Below the pieces are notes generated by a model. That model did not search any database. It saw only the letters and a program-made list of their open reading frames with translations, and was not told the origin of the DNA. Source: Adiantum capillus-veneris (taxonomy: Eukaryota; Streptophyta; Polypodiopsida; Polypodiales; Pteridaceae). Taken from it: 62,000 nt of DNA. The stretch is from NCBI GenBank assembly GCA_014529385.2, contig CM043962.1, positions 36,857,098-36,919,097 on the forward strand, given 5' to 3'. A program made the position numbers and the translations under genes. Positions within the stretch are counted from its first letter, which is position 1, and each line of letters begins with the position of its first letter. Shown here one piece after another: positions 44,954-57,400 of the stretch.

Positions 44954-47509
44954 CAAAACCTATCTTAGCTTGCAAAATACTCTAATGATATCCAAATTAA
45001 GCTTTGAAAAGACCTCTATACTTCTTATGACTATATCTACCTGTGGTTTCACTTTGATAGCAGTCTGTGACAAGGAGACATGGATTGTGATCCATGTACC
45101 TCAGTGGAAGAATGAGATGAAATTATACACACAACTTGCCCTTAGTACCTTGATACTAGATATATGCTTTTTGTGCGATTTAGATTGGCTTAGGTTGGCA
45201 AAAAGTCAACCCTACGTCCAACTTTGCGCCTTTTTCCTATGAGTTGTTTTTTGGCCCTTTGGTCTACTTTTGGACTCTTTTTGCAATTTTGTTTGGTTTT
45301 GAATCGGCTTTCAGGTCTCTACCATGAAATTTTTAATATTTCAACATTATGGTCTTCTTATAAAATATATGGTTTTCAATCTTTTTTTCCCCGATTTTTT
45401 CAACCCAATTTGATCGTGATAAGTCCTACTTATTCTACTCCTATGTGCTGGAAAGAAACATAAACAAAAAGGAACAAACCAATGTAAATAAAGGTTGTAA
45501 CAAAAAACAAAACAACACTCTCAAAGCATAGAGAAAATTTGAAGAATGAAATGCTTTTGCTATCTCACTCTGAAATTTCTTTATGCTTGAAGGATAGATC
45601 TAGCGAGTCCCTCAACTCTAGACTCTATCAAGCAGGCACTAAACCCGTGTCTAGCTACTTTACTATTATTTTGAATGGAACAGAAAGACTAACCTCTGGA
45701 CAACAAAGAGTTCAAATATGCACTAGGTCCCTTACCACCTAAGGATCGTTCTTGGCAATCACGTCAATGTAAGTGGGTCGTCATGATGGACGTCCATAGC
45801 ATAGCTTTTTTGCACTAACATACTCATGTCAATACTTGAGAGAAGTGACTTCGATGGGACACAGAGACTCTATGAGAGTGTCAATTCTCAAGAAGTGAAC
45901 CTAACAAGCAAATATGTTGATCTCAATAAGCAAATCACCAACTCACTGATGAAAAAATTTGCCTATATGTTCTTTCTCACCGCTCTAGGTCATCATGCTA
46001 TTTTAATGACTAAATGGACTCGGATAGCCACGAAACTTCAAAGGAAGGTATAGTAGACCTAAGAGATAGCTTTACAAAATTTAACAACATTCTGACAAGG
46101 TACAAAAATCACGATCCATCGTTTACTAGGTTGTAAAGATTACAACAGAATTGTTTAATCAGGTCACCCTAAAGGTCTAATTACACTCTTCTATAGTCAA
46201 AATGTCAAAAAACGATGATTTAAGCACTCAAAACCAAAGATAAGACTCATCGATGTAAGGTCACAAACCACAATAGAACTTTAAATGCTTACACTTGAAT
46301 GAAAGAGCAAGAGAAGAGGAACACGATGCAATTTTTGGAATTCAAATTAGATTGCCCAATCATGAGATATGTTGATTATAAATCTGCGCAGAATAGTCGT
46401 CAATTGACAATACGTACAACAAAATTCCTTTCTTCCAAAGGAATGTCTAGAAATTGACTATTGACTATTAATTAGGGCTATTGACTTTTAATTAGGACTA
46501 TTGACTTTTATACTTAAGGCTTTCAAAAACGACCATTTGGCCGGTTGTTCCGGGCCTTGCATACATCATCACACATTTACGACTCAAAGATCTATAGCTC
46601 TAACATTTAATTACATAGGCTCATTTACGTGGTTCTCAAAAAAGTATTGTACAATACGTCAAAAATGGCTTCAAAATGTGTGTCCAACAAGGAGAGTACC
46701 CAAAATGGCTTCAAAATGTGTGTCCAACAAGGAGAGTACCCGCAAGTTGTACTAGCCAAAACAACAATTCCACCAGGAAATCTAGGAAAGAAGCAATTTC
46801 TTATACGTAAATTAAGCATAGACATGAAGATCATGATGAGGAGTCAAAGGCTTTCTTTTGTGACTGGCCTAAAAACCAGTGCTCATAAGAAGGATATGTA
46901 GCAAGTTAGTAGGATACACACTCAGCTAGCTAACTTCAAAAATTTGCATATTTAGGGACTTTTAACTAGTGAATCAACTAATTGTTTTAGATCTTTTTTG
47001 TAATTTAACATGTGGAACTTGGATTTGTTTTGTCATATTGATTTGCATTGAAATGTGCATTGATAACAAAGTGAATAAATCAAAGTGCCAACTCCAAATA
47101 ATCATAGAGAATTTATGGTTAGGTATCTTGTTGTTGAATACCATGACTTTGTTGTAGAAAATGGATAAGTGGGTAGAGCACGGCTTTCGTTTTTTATAAA
47201 CTTTGGAGGGACACTATGTCGACTCTCCATTATACTTGTAAGATCTACTTCTTTCATAGTTTCTTGCTCACCAATCGCCACTTGGGCATGAGCATGCTCC
47301 ACTAATCTTTGGTGATTAGGTGAGGAGAAGGTTACATTTAGTTTCTTGTATTCGCATTTGCATTTAGGGTTGCATTTTCACACGATCTACTCAATTGGGG
47401 GCCACGGAAGCACACTTGATTTTAAAACTTGGAGAATTATTTTTATGTGTGTGTGTGTGTGTGTGTGTGTGTAGCAACCATCACGAGCTTTTATTTGCCT
47501 CCATTCATG
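44954..47509. other. No supported gene
   Basis: Short frames only. It contains a 40-base tandem duplication (46661-46740), short repeats of attgactttta/aattagg near 46456-46510, and a GT microsatellite (47446-47472). It is the target region of element E. Confidence 0.5.
46661..46740. repeat. Tandem 40-base duplication
   Basis: 46661-46700 and 46701-46740 are identical except at the first base (unit: aaaatggcttcaaaatgtg then tgtccaacaaggagagtacc). Confidence 0.92.
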
Positions 47510-47732
47510 TGTCGGGTAAAGGCGCTATGCCTTTTGCTCGGGCCGGACGTCCAATGTTCGACCGTTCGCTCACATGTGTACATGCTCTTATTCATTATAC
47601 ATATATGAATAAGGAGCACCTCACTCACTACTTCTTGAGGTTGCTCTACCCACACGGTCTCGTGCTCTTGTCGTTCCTCACATGCACCTCACCTCGTATA
47701 CACGCACACATCCCTGCACATGCGCACTCACA
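47510..47732 (+). repeat. 5' LTR of element E
   Basis: 223 bases, TG...CA, with attatacatatatgaataagg near the middle as the likely TATA region. Confidence 0.9.
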
Positions 47733-47734
47733 AT

Positions 47735-47746
47735 TGGTATCAGAGC
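47735..47746 (+). other. Primer-binding site of element E
   Basis: TGGTATCAGAGC two bases after the LTR. Confidence 0.9.
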
Positions 47747-47749
47747 TAC

Positions 47750-48259
47750 GGCTTGGCAGTGGCGATGATCTTTCGACAAGGACGAAACTCGAACAAAGCT
47801 CGGCGCTTCACTACACTGGATCGGAGTGGTTTAGGACGGATCCGACAAGGATCAAAGAATATCGAGAGAGATCTCGGATCTGAGCTTCTTGATGTGTGTA
47901 GCCCCTCTCCAAGAGATGAAATCTTGAGGAGAATTAGAGTATGTGCAATGGAAATGAGACTTTCTCTGTGTTCTGTGAAAAATGGATCTTTTTTTTTTTG
48001 GGCCTTGAAGTTAAGCCTTGAAGAGCTTGAAGGCCTTTCCTTTTTTTCTTTACAAGTTGCAGGAAAGCACACTCAAGTAGCCAATGCTTGAAATTGAAGC
48101 AAGAAAGAAAGTGTGTGGGTGATGCACGGGCATACACACACACTCACACACACACAAGGTTTTGACTCTAAAAAGAGCAGTGAAACCAATTTGTTTTGAA
48201 GAAGAGTGTGTGTAAGGGTGTGCTCACACACTCGGACAAGAGTATGAAGAGCCGCAAAA

Positions 48260-48302
<43 letters not shown>

Positions 48303-51290
48303 CACATGCACTCTCCGTGCATGTGCGTACACACACACACATACAGCGTAGTGTGTGAGTTTACCATGAGTCAGCATCAATGGCATATCCTCTTAGGAGT
48401 GCGACAGTGCCTTCTTTTTGGCAACGGCTCCGCTTTGCATTGGCTCGATATCGGCTCTTGACATTAGCCTAGCATCGGTTTCATCACCGATCAGGCGGCT
48501 GTTTAGCTAGCGTGCTCTTGCCCGGTGGTGGAAGGCGACATTGAGCATTTTCTTGGCTTTGAGCACAGCGGCTACAGTATCGATGCTTTCATCCGACGAC
48601 GAAAGGCGACAATAACCGTTTTCTCGATTTGGACATAGTGAGAGCGGCCCGGCTCTGCTCCAGTATAGCTTTGCCATCGGCTTCCCTCCCACGCCCATTT
48701 CGGAGTGGATTTGGTTCTGAATGACATCCTCGGTTTTTTGACCTCGGCATTTGCAGAAGACGACCAGCGAGAGCGGCATCGGCTCTCCTCTACCCCCATC
48801 AGGAGTAGCCCTACTCCGACATAGTCTCACGATGTTTTTGACTTCGACCTTCTCCAGTTTTTGACTTCGATGGCACATACCAACATATACGGTTCTGAGA
48901 GACCATTTCTAGCGAACTTTCCTCAAGCGCAGTTGGCTCTTAGACGGCGTTTTCTATCAAAGTTTTTACCGATCGATGAGATACTGTTTGCCAATTTTTC
49001 AGCGGTTTTGCTCACAGATTGCACAGTCTTCCAGTGTGGATTATGCGGCACATGTAGTGCTATGTCCAACTGTGTGGAGCTTTTTAAAGAGCCTCTCTTG
49101 CACAGTTTGATGCACTTTCAGGATATGTATGCATTATGTAGATACAGTTTGAGCTAGCTATAGCTCCATAGAGCCACTCGGTCAAGAGTGAGCTATTTTG
49201 CCAGGGTTTTGGCAGTGCTATGTATGCTATTTGTGGATTTTGCTACTAAGACACTGAGTGTCTATTTCCATGCATATTTGGTGAGATTTTTGAGTTTTTT
49301 GCTCAATTTTTGGAAACTTTGCAAAAATTTCTCAAATTCTCGCCATGGTTTATGCGTATTTGCAATTTGCTCTCTGATGGTTTAGTGGTCGAGCTAGACT
49401 CCCACTTTGACAGTGATCGAGTGTTCACTCTCACTTTTGACAGGTTTTTGTCATTTTGGACACAGTTTGGTGTTCTTTGTACCCACTCTCGCAAGAGTGA
49501 GGATTGGTATGCTTGTGTGGCTGTAGACTTTGCTATCACATGTTTCACAAGTTTTTGCAGTTTTTTGTAGGCAGTTTCTCTTGTGGGACGCGTGTTGAGT
49601 TAGTTTGCTCTCTACTTGCGTATATGGTTATGCGCTTTACGCTCGATTGAGCAGTTTGTCCCAACTTATGCTAGTAGAGTTTACAGATTGTGGTGTTGCT
49701 TTGTGCATATGTGAGCATCAGTTTTGATGCGTTTGTTCATGCTTTTGAGCATTGTGTAGTGGTCGAGTTACCTCCCACTTTTGTTGCCAATTTTTGGCAT
49801 GGTTTATGGTTGAGATTGTACTTAAGGTTTTGCTTAGTTTACAGGGGAGATTCTGATTTTTCCTAGATTTCTCGCCATACTTTGGTTCTTAGCCATTCAC
49901 TTATGGTTGCAGATATGTGTGACAGTGTAGAGTCCACTATGGTGGCTTTTGAAAGACGGTGGTCTCGTTCTTGCCGATACGTGCGTTGTTGGCATTGTGG
50001 TCACGCAAGACACATTAGACATCGTTGTTTCAGACGTATGAGGCAGCAGCGGAGATGTATGCGTAGTGCCGCACAGCTTTGACACAGGTTAGAGAGGCAG
50101 TTCTAGTGGCAGTCTATGCCAGTGCAGGTGATGTCACGCTCACCTTCAGTGTACCTCTTGCAAATTTTTCAATGGTTATCACACTTTCTCCATATTGGTT
50201 ATTAGATAGCGATGCTATTTTCCACGTCACACCATGTCGTGAGTGGTCCAACACATTTTCTAGTGGGAGACTTGGTTGTGTGCACTTGGCCAATAGTTCG
50301 GCGTTTGACATAGAGGGTGCAGGAGACATTTGTTTGTCTTTGCCCAGTGTTGTGTCATACACGCTACGGCATGTGTGCTATGTTCCTCAGTTGAGATAGA
50401 GCTTGATCTCAGTGAGACAGCTGGCAGCTTTTGGTTGTCAGATAGTGCTTAGAGAGTAGTCTTTCCAGATGCATTGTGGTTCATTAGTGATTTCCAGAGG
50501 AGCCCGTAGCAGCCTGGTATATCCTATGCATGTATTGGAGGTTCGAGATGTCATAGTCTCAAATTTGTTGCTGGCATGCTTTGAGCAAGAGACAAAATAT
50601 GCCTCTTTCTTAGGTGAGCTCCACCATGCTCACGAGACAGAGCATTTAGCTGTGCAGGACGTACAAGTAGACTCCGTAGAGACAGAGGTAGGGCGACAGT
50701 GCTCTAGTGAGACACAACAGGTGTTGTCAGACTTTGTGCAGGTAGAGGTAGAGCAGGTTTTCTCCCTAGAGACACAGACATAGCTGACAGATATGGAGTT
50801 TTTTTATATGCTCATGTTAGAGGCTGATAAGGTTGTGCCAGGATGCACAGTTTTGCCTATGGCTGAGAGGGACGTAGCTTCCCCACTGTCGATGTTGACA
50901 CATCCATACGCGATGGGTAGTCATGATGATGTAGTGCTTGTAAATAGCACAGGGTAGGCGATTACAGCCAGGTTTTCATAAATTTCATCAGCGTTTAGAC
51001 GTCTCATGCTAGTGTCAAGGCCCGATCTAGCAACTGTAATGGGAGCATTTGCAGCAGGGATTGTCAGTCGTGCGATGGCTGACTCTAGCATGATGCATAG
51101 TGGAATTTTATAGACCATACAGAGTCACCTATGGGATTTACATATGCAGGCTCTAGTGTCGCTACACACACACTCCTACCACCAGAGCCGATAGGATTGC
51201 GTGTAGATCGATAGAGTGAGCTAGTTGGCATAGGTTGAGAGAGTCTCTCACCTAGTTTCTTGTACATACTAGTAGTTTAGCGAGTAGGCC
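47750..51290 (+). pseudogene. Element E gag-protease remnant with large pol deletion
   Basis: The gag body (47750-49980) is unreadable and carries a GA microsatellite (48264-48299). A zinc knuckle CWHCGHARHIRHRC follows at about 49984-50028. Protease: YWLLDSDAIFHVTPCREW and ADSSAFDIEGAGD-like text, ending LRHVCYVPQLR and, past a stop, SLISVRQLAAFG (50079-50460); this is the copia protease pattern, but D-S-D replaces D-S-G. The next recognisable block is SRPDLATVMGAFAAGIVSRA (about 51006-51070), which resembles the RPD...GVVSR segment after copia reverse transcriptase. Integrase and reverse transcriptase cores are absent. Confidence 0.72.
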
Positions 51291-51313
51291 TCACTTATCG
51301 GCACATCGCCGTT

Positions 51314-51323
51314 AAGTGGGAGA
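51314..51323 (+). other. Polypurine tract of element E
   Basis: aagtgggaga one base before the 3' LTR. Confidence 0.7.
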
Positions 51324-51324
51324 T

Positions 51325-51529
51325 TGTTGGGTAAAGGCGCTATGCCTTTTTCTCGGGCCGGACGTCCAATGTCCAGCTACCCACCCACATGTGTACATGC
51401 CCTTATTCATTATACATATATGAATAAGGAGCACCTCACTCACTACTTCCTGAGGTTACTCCACCCACATGGTCTCGTGCTCTCCCCCTTCCCTGCACGC
51501 ACCGCACCATGCACACCCTCGCACTCACA
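51325..51529 (+). repeat. 3' LTR of element E
   Basis: 205 bases, similar to 47510-47732 but with small deletions near the right end. Confidence 0.9.
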
Positions 51530-51534
51530 TCATG

Positions 51535-52485
51535 CTCATTTTGGCTTAGGAAGCATTGAGAATTAATTCATTGATTAATCTCTCTTAAAATTACACAATC
51601 TTTAGCTTAGTATTTTTTGCAAGAACCTAGAGGAAAAACCCTAAACTTAGGTGTGTGTGCACACACTAAAGATAGGTGTGTGTGGAGGAATATTTGAGCT
51701 GCTTGACCACCACATGTGAAGGTATTATCAAGGGCCTCTTCTGACCTTTTTTGAAGTAGGTCACAAGCACACTAACCAAATTGGGCACCCACCCACCTGG
51801 ACGAACTCAAAAGAGCGTCAAAGTAGAGTTTATATAGTTTTGGCTCCGTGATCATTGTTGTTGCCTGTCCATTCCCCATCATCTTTCCCCAACCAACGGT
51901 TCACTATTTGCTCACGATCGATCATGACCAAGGTTGTTTTTTTTTTGGATTCTACAATCACAAGCCTCTAGGCTTCGAGACTAAGTATGAGACTAACTAC
52001 CAAGGAAGTTGTCCAAGAGCTTGCTTCCCATCGCCAAGTTTCCACAAAGTCCAAACATAAAGCTATGTATGTTTTTATCCAATCACTCTAGATTACCCAA
52101 GTAGCCCCAAACCATGCATTTGCACAAGGATTTTTGCATTTGTACAAATTCATATTTTCATGTATACAAAACATGATGATATTTGGGTTCATAATTTCCC
52201 TACTGCAGGTAAGACCATCCTTAATAACACGTATGATTTTCACAAATTTTGATTTGTTTGCCATGTTGCTATCTGTAGTCACTCACTTTGATGACTTTGG
52301 ATACAACTTTGAGGGGAGGAGAAGCATCAACCACAACAACTTTGACAAACATAGATACTTTGTAGTCAACATCCACACAACGCACAATATTTGAAGATTT
52401 GAAGTAGGCATTCACCTTTGATCTCCGGCATGAAAGGAACTCTTTTGAAAGCCTGAATTTGACCTACCACCTACTTAACTACTAT
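51535..52485. other. No supported gene
   Basis: Non-coding appearance. It is the continuation of the pre-E region and the left flank of element D, ending in actat, which would be D's target duplication; the matching copy is outside the window. Confidence 0.5.
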
Positions 52486-54054
52486 TGTAACATTTAATGC
52501 ACTAGTTACTTGTTTGTAGAAAAAATTCATAACATAGTGAGCATTTCATTAAGAACAAGTTCCTAATGAGCATAGAGAGAGTGCTTAATTTGAGAAATCA
52601 ACATAGCAATTTACACCTAGCTAGTTATCATAGACAATACTTGAAATGAGAGAGAAATAGAACAATTGACAACAATTGAGGACCGGATTACATGGAGCCA
52701 GTCCCCCCTCCAAAAGGGCTTTGTATTAAGCTTCTCCCCTCAAAGGAGACTTTTGTACAATACAATATTTGTGTTCCTTGCAATAACTCGTTGGTGCAAT
52801 GAAGATGGAATCTACATGCACCAAATTATGCTTGAAAAACATACCTAGTGTCCCTAGCCTCAGTCCCAAGACCTCACACACCTTCAAAAATGGTGAGAGC
52901 TAGGAGGGAATGAGGAAAGATTGAGAGGGAGAAGATGTATCTTACAAGAAAGAAGTATTCTCCTCACATAATCACTCTTAGAGCATAGCTTAGCTTAGTA
53001 ATTAGCATTGTAGAGGAGATGAGCATGCCATTGAAGCTTGGCTCTTGGTTGGATTTGCATTCCATAGCCAAGGGTTGTTGGTGTAGGCCTCTACTTCTCT
53101 ATGCTTGGAGAAGGATATGGAGTTCTTCTTGCACACATGAGTTGTGTATGTGTTGTGTGTAGCAATGTGTTGGTAAAAAATGCATCCCTCTCTCTCTTCT
53201 TGGTCGACCCCTCTTGCCAATTACTCTTGTTGGCCTCCCATTGGCTCCTGCAGGTATTGACCAATAGCAATTAAGAGGCATAGTTGATAGTCTTTTGAAA
53301 AGTGTCCCCCTTTCCCCTTTTGTGAGAGCTTTAGGTAATTAAAATAAGTTATTAAACTCTCATTGGACCTTTTAGTCTTCTGGCCAATAGGAATCAGGCA
53401 AGCCATTGGGCTGCTTGATGCTCATTGGACCCCTTGGTAGACTATCCAATAGTCTTCTGGAAGGCATAATTCTATTGGTTATTCTATCAAGCATTTTAAA
53501 TTTAATTAGACTAATTTTACTCTAGCCTAATTCTCATTGGTGCACCTCTATGGCCATTCAATAGGATTTGAGAGAAGATTGGGGCAATTGGGCTAGGAGT
53601 CTACCATGTGTCCAGTATTCCCTTTGGGGGAAGCTTTGGAGTGTGTGTGTGTGTATGTGTGTGTGTGTGTGTGTGTGTGTTTCTCTCTCCTCTCCTACTC
53701 TTAGGGCTTGCCCCCTCCTTCATAGGGATGTGGGAAGATTTTTGAGTCTTCCCAACACCATCCAATTTTCCAGCTTTGACCATTTGGACCTTTTAATTAA
53801 AATTTTGGAACCTTAGCCTATGGAAGTCTTAATGAAGCTAAATCTTAGGTCTTTTAAGCTCCATTGATGCACATTGCTCTTTTGCAGATTGTCCCCCTTT
53901 GGATCCCTATTTGCCTCCTTTGGATCCCTACTGAGATTGGTCTGGTAGCCTTACCAATATTCTAGCTTTTACTCCCCTGGTGTCTCCCCATATTAAATGA
54001 TAAGTTTAACATGAGAAAATCATTTGGGAGAATTCATAATTGGTTTTTATGACA
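52486..54054 (-). repeat. 3' LTR of element D
   Basis: TGTAACATTTAATGC start and TTATGACA end (plus-strand view), with a GT run near 53639-53681. It parallels the B LTR block by block but with many differences. A polypurine tract (aacagagaggtaa on the minus strand, 54055-54067) follows. Confidence 0.9.
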
Positions 54055-54407
54055 TTACCTCTCTGTTGAAATCATAGTCGTCCTCGGCTATGAGGTAGAA
54101 AAGATAAAGCCTAATCATTAGTCCGTTTACTAGCAGGTAGAGGATCCCTATTTTACCCTACGAGACCGTTCTAGGATGGATGACTAGTCCATTTGGCGCT
54201 TTAGAGCCTTAGCTGCCGCAAGCGTTTCTGTACATTAGTCTGTATCAATCTTCCATAGTAGATTGACAAGCTCTATTTGGTGTTTGGGAGACGTTGTCTC
54301 CACAAACATGATCCTAAGCATGCATACTCATTAACATTTGTGCACAATAAATGAAAAGAGAGTCTTATAAGACAAAAACTTTGTTCATTATACGTATTTA
54401 CATTTGC

Positions 54408-57400
54408 TTACTCTAGGGAATCATTGTAAGCATTGACAAGGTTTAGGTTATCCTTTAATTGTATGCCTTGCATCCATCTAGCATCTTCAAAAGGATAATT
54501 TTTAAACTGGATAAGATATCATCGAATAGTCTTACCGCCTCTCAATACCTTGTCTTCATGTTGGAGAATGGACTCGGGCTGCATCACCTCTTCTTCATCC
54601 TCGATCTCTGGTGGGTCTTTAGTAGGCTCACATTGTGTATGAGTCAATGGTTGGGCAACTTGAGTTGATAGGCCATCTCATTGATCGTCCTAAGAATCTG
54701 AAAGGGACCATAGTACCTTTTTACTAGCTTAGCATAGTACTTTTTATGTCTCGTAGGATTCTTGCCTGTCGTGTGCCTTAGTCAAGCCTTGGGAAACTTA
54801 AGCAAGACCCAATCATTTTCTTTCAAGGCCAGAGCTCTTCTCTGCTTCTTAGCAACAGCCTTTTGTCTTTGCTGAGAGATGGATATACCATCCTTAATCT
54901 TTTGGAAAGATTCTTGCAGGTCTCGGCTATATTCATTTGCAGCGAAGATCTTTCCATGTACCTTGAGTAGAGAGGAATTTTTTATCTTCCCTCTTATCAC
55001 CTCAAAAGGTGCTTTTCAAGTATGTACATTGTTATTGTAAGAATACTCCACTAAAGGTAAGTACTTCTCCCATTGGGACTTTTGACCTACTTCTGTGACA
55101 TAAGCTTTTAGTAGATCAAGAATTGTTAGGTTAGCTATTTTGTCATAATAATCAATATCTAATTCTCTTAAATGATTTTCTCATATTAAACTGATCATTT
55201 AATGTGGGGAAGTGCCAGGGGAGAAAAAGCTAGAATATTGGTTAAGCTAGCAGACCGGCCACAGTAGGGACCCAAAGGAGGGAAAATAGGGATCCAAAGC
55301 GGGGGGCCATCTGCAAAAGAGCCATGTGCAACAATGGGCTAAAAAGACCCTAAGGTTCAGCCCATTAAGACTTCCAAAATGCTAAGGTTCCAAAATTCAA
55401 AGGTTGTGTCCAAAGGGTTAAAGCTTAGGGGGAATTGGATGCTTTGTGTGCTCTCCAAAGTCAATGCACATCCCTACATGGGAGGGGGCGAGCCCTTCTT
55501 CTAGGGGATGAGAGAGAAAGCCACACACACACATACACAAGCCCCTTTACACAAAGGGAATTAGGGACACATGTCAGCTCCCTAGCCCAGATGCCCACAA
55601 GATGTGCCCAATTCCTATTGGATGACCCTTGAAGTGGACCAATGAGAATTAAGCTAGAGTAAATTTAGTTTAATTAATTTAAAAACATTTAATAAAAGAA
55701 ACCAATAAGAATTAAGTCTCCTAGAAGACTATTGGGCAGTCTCCCAAAGGGTCCAATGAGCATTCAGGAGCCCCATGGCTTGCCTGATTCCTATTGGCCA
55801 GGAGGCAAAGGGGTCCAATGAGAGTTTAGTTTAATTATTTAATTACCTCAAGCTCTCACAAAAGGGGAAAGGGGGACACATGTCAGAAGGCTATCACTTA
55901 TGCTGTTTAATTGTAATTGGCTTGACTTGGGGAGGGCCAATGAGGCTGCAGGAAGAGCAAATAGCAAGGGGGCTCGCCCAAGAGAGAGGGGGGGCTGATT
56001 TTTGCTTGGCATTATCACACACACACTCACACAATCTCATGTGTGAAGAAAGAGAAGACTATCTCTTCCCAAGCTTTAATGGAGAACTCATCACCTACTC
56101 CAAGCTTGTGAGATAGAAGCCTACCTCAACACTCTCTTGGCATGTGGATGCAAATCCAACCAAGAGCCAAGCTTCAATGCATGCTCATCTCCTCTACCAA
56201 GCTAATTACTAAGCTAAGCTATGATAATATGAGTGATTATGTGAGGAGATGTACATCTTTCTCGTAAGATACTCCTTCTTCCTCTCAATCTACTCTCATA
56301 CCCTGCTAGCTCTCACCATCTTCGAAGGTGTGTGAGGTCTTGGGTCTGAGAACGGGGATAATTCAAGTTGTGTTTGTTAAGTGTTTTGCTTAGTGCATGA
56401 AGCTTCCATCTTCATTGCACTAGCTAGTCTTGAAGGAACACAAAGAATTGTATTGTACAATGTCTCTCTTGATGGGAGAAACCATAATACAAAGCCTTTT
56501 GGAGGGGGGACCGGCTCCATGCAAATCCGGTCCTCAACTGTTGTCAATAGCTTAATTTCTCTCTCTTTTGAAAGTATTGTTGATGCTATCTAACTAGGTG
56601 TTATGCTTTTTGTTGCTCTCTCCACCCAAGCACTCTTGTAATTCTCATTAGTAATCTATTCTAATGAAATGCCCACTATGTTCATGCTAATTTCCGCTAC
56701 ACATAAGTTATTAGGCCATTAAATGTTACATATTTCACTTTGGTCATCCATTTGCGGGTGATAGGCCAAAGAGAAGTTTAGCCTTGTACCTAAATTCTCA
56801 AAGAGACCCTTCCAAAAATTACTGGTCATTCTAGGATCTCTATCCAACACTATGGACATTGGCAAGCCGTGGTACTTGAAGATTTGTGATATGAAGAGGG
56901 TTGCCATTTGATGGGCCTTGATAGTCTTTTTGACAGGTATGAAATGTGCTTGTTTGCTAAACTTGTCCACTATCGTCCATATTCATGTATTCCCATGGAT
57001 AGACTTGGACAATCCAAAGATAAAATCCATGGATATGCTCTCCCATGGTGAATTAGGGATTGGCAAAGGTTGAAGCAATCCAGGTTGCTTCCCTCTATCA
57101 AACTTTTTCTTTTGGCATACCACACATTTTGAAACATACCCTTGTATGTTTGCTTTCATGGTAGGCCAATAGAAGTATGTTTCTATCCCTTTTAGGGTAG
57201 ACTGAATCCCTCTATGTCCCGCATAAGGAGGAGCATGGGAGTCATACATTACTTTCTCATGTAGTGAGTTAGTAACGCATAGTTTGTTTCCATAGAGAAG
57301 ATAACCATCTTGTAAGGTAAATGGTTCTTCCTTCTTCCCTAATGCAAGGGCTGAAATCACATCTTTGAAATTGGGATCGATAGCGTACTCATCTATCATA

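Larger units (their letters stand above)
47510..51529 (+). mobile_element. Ty1/copia element E, internally deleted
   Basis: Short LTRs (47510-47732 and 51325-51529) share TGT(C/T)GGGTAAAGGCG starts and CACTCACA ends. They are flanked by a perfect five-base duplication tcatg (47505-47509 and 51530-51534). The interior has an initiator-Met primer site, a gag zinc knuckle, a copia protease and a remnant of the polymerase end. Integrase and most of the reverse transcriptase are missing, so the 4.0-kb copy is non-autonomous. Confidence 0.9.
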
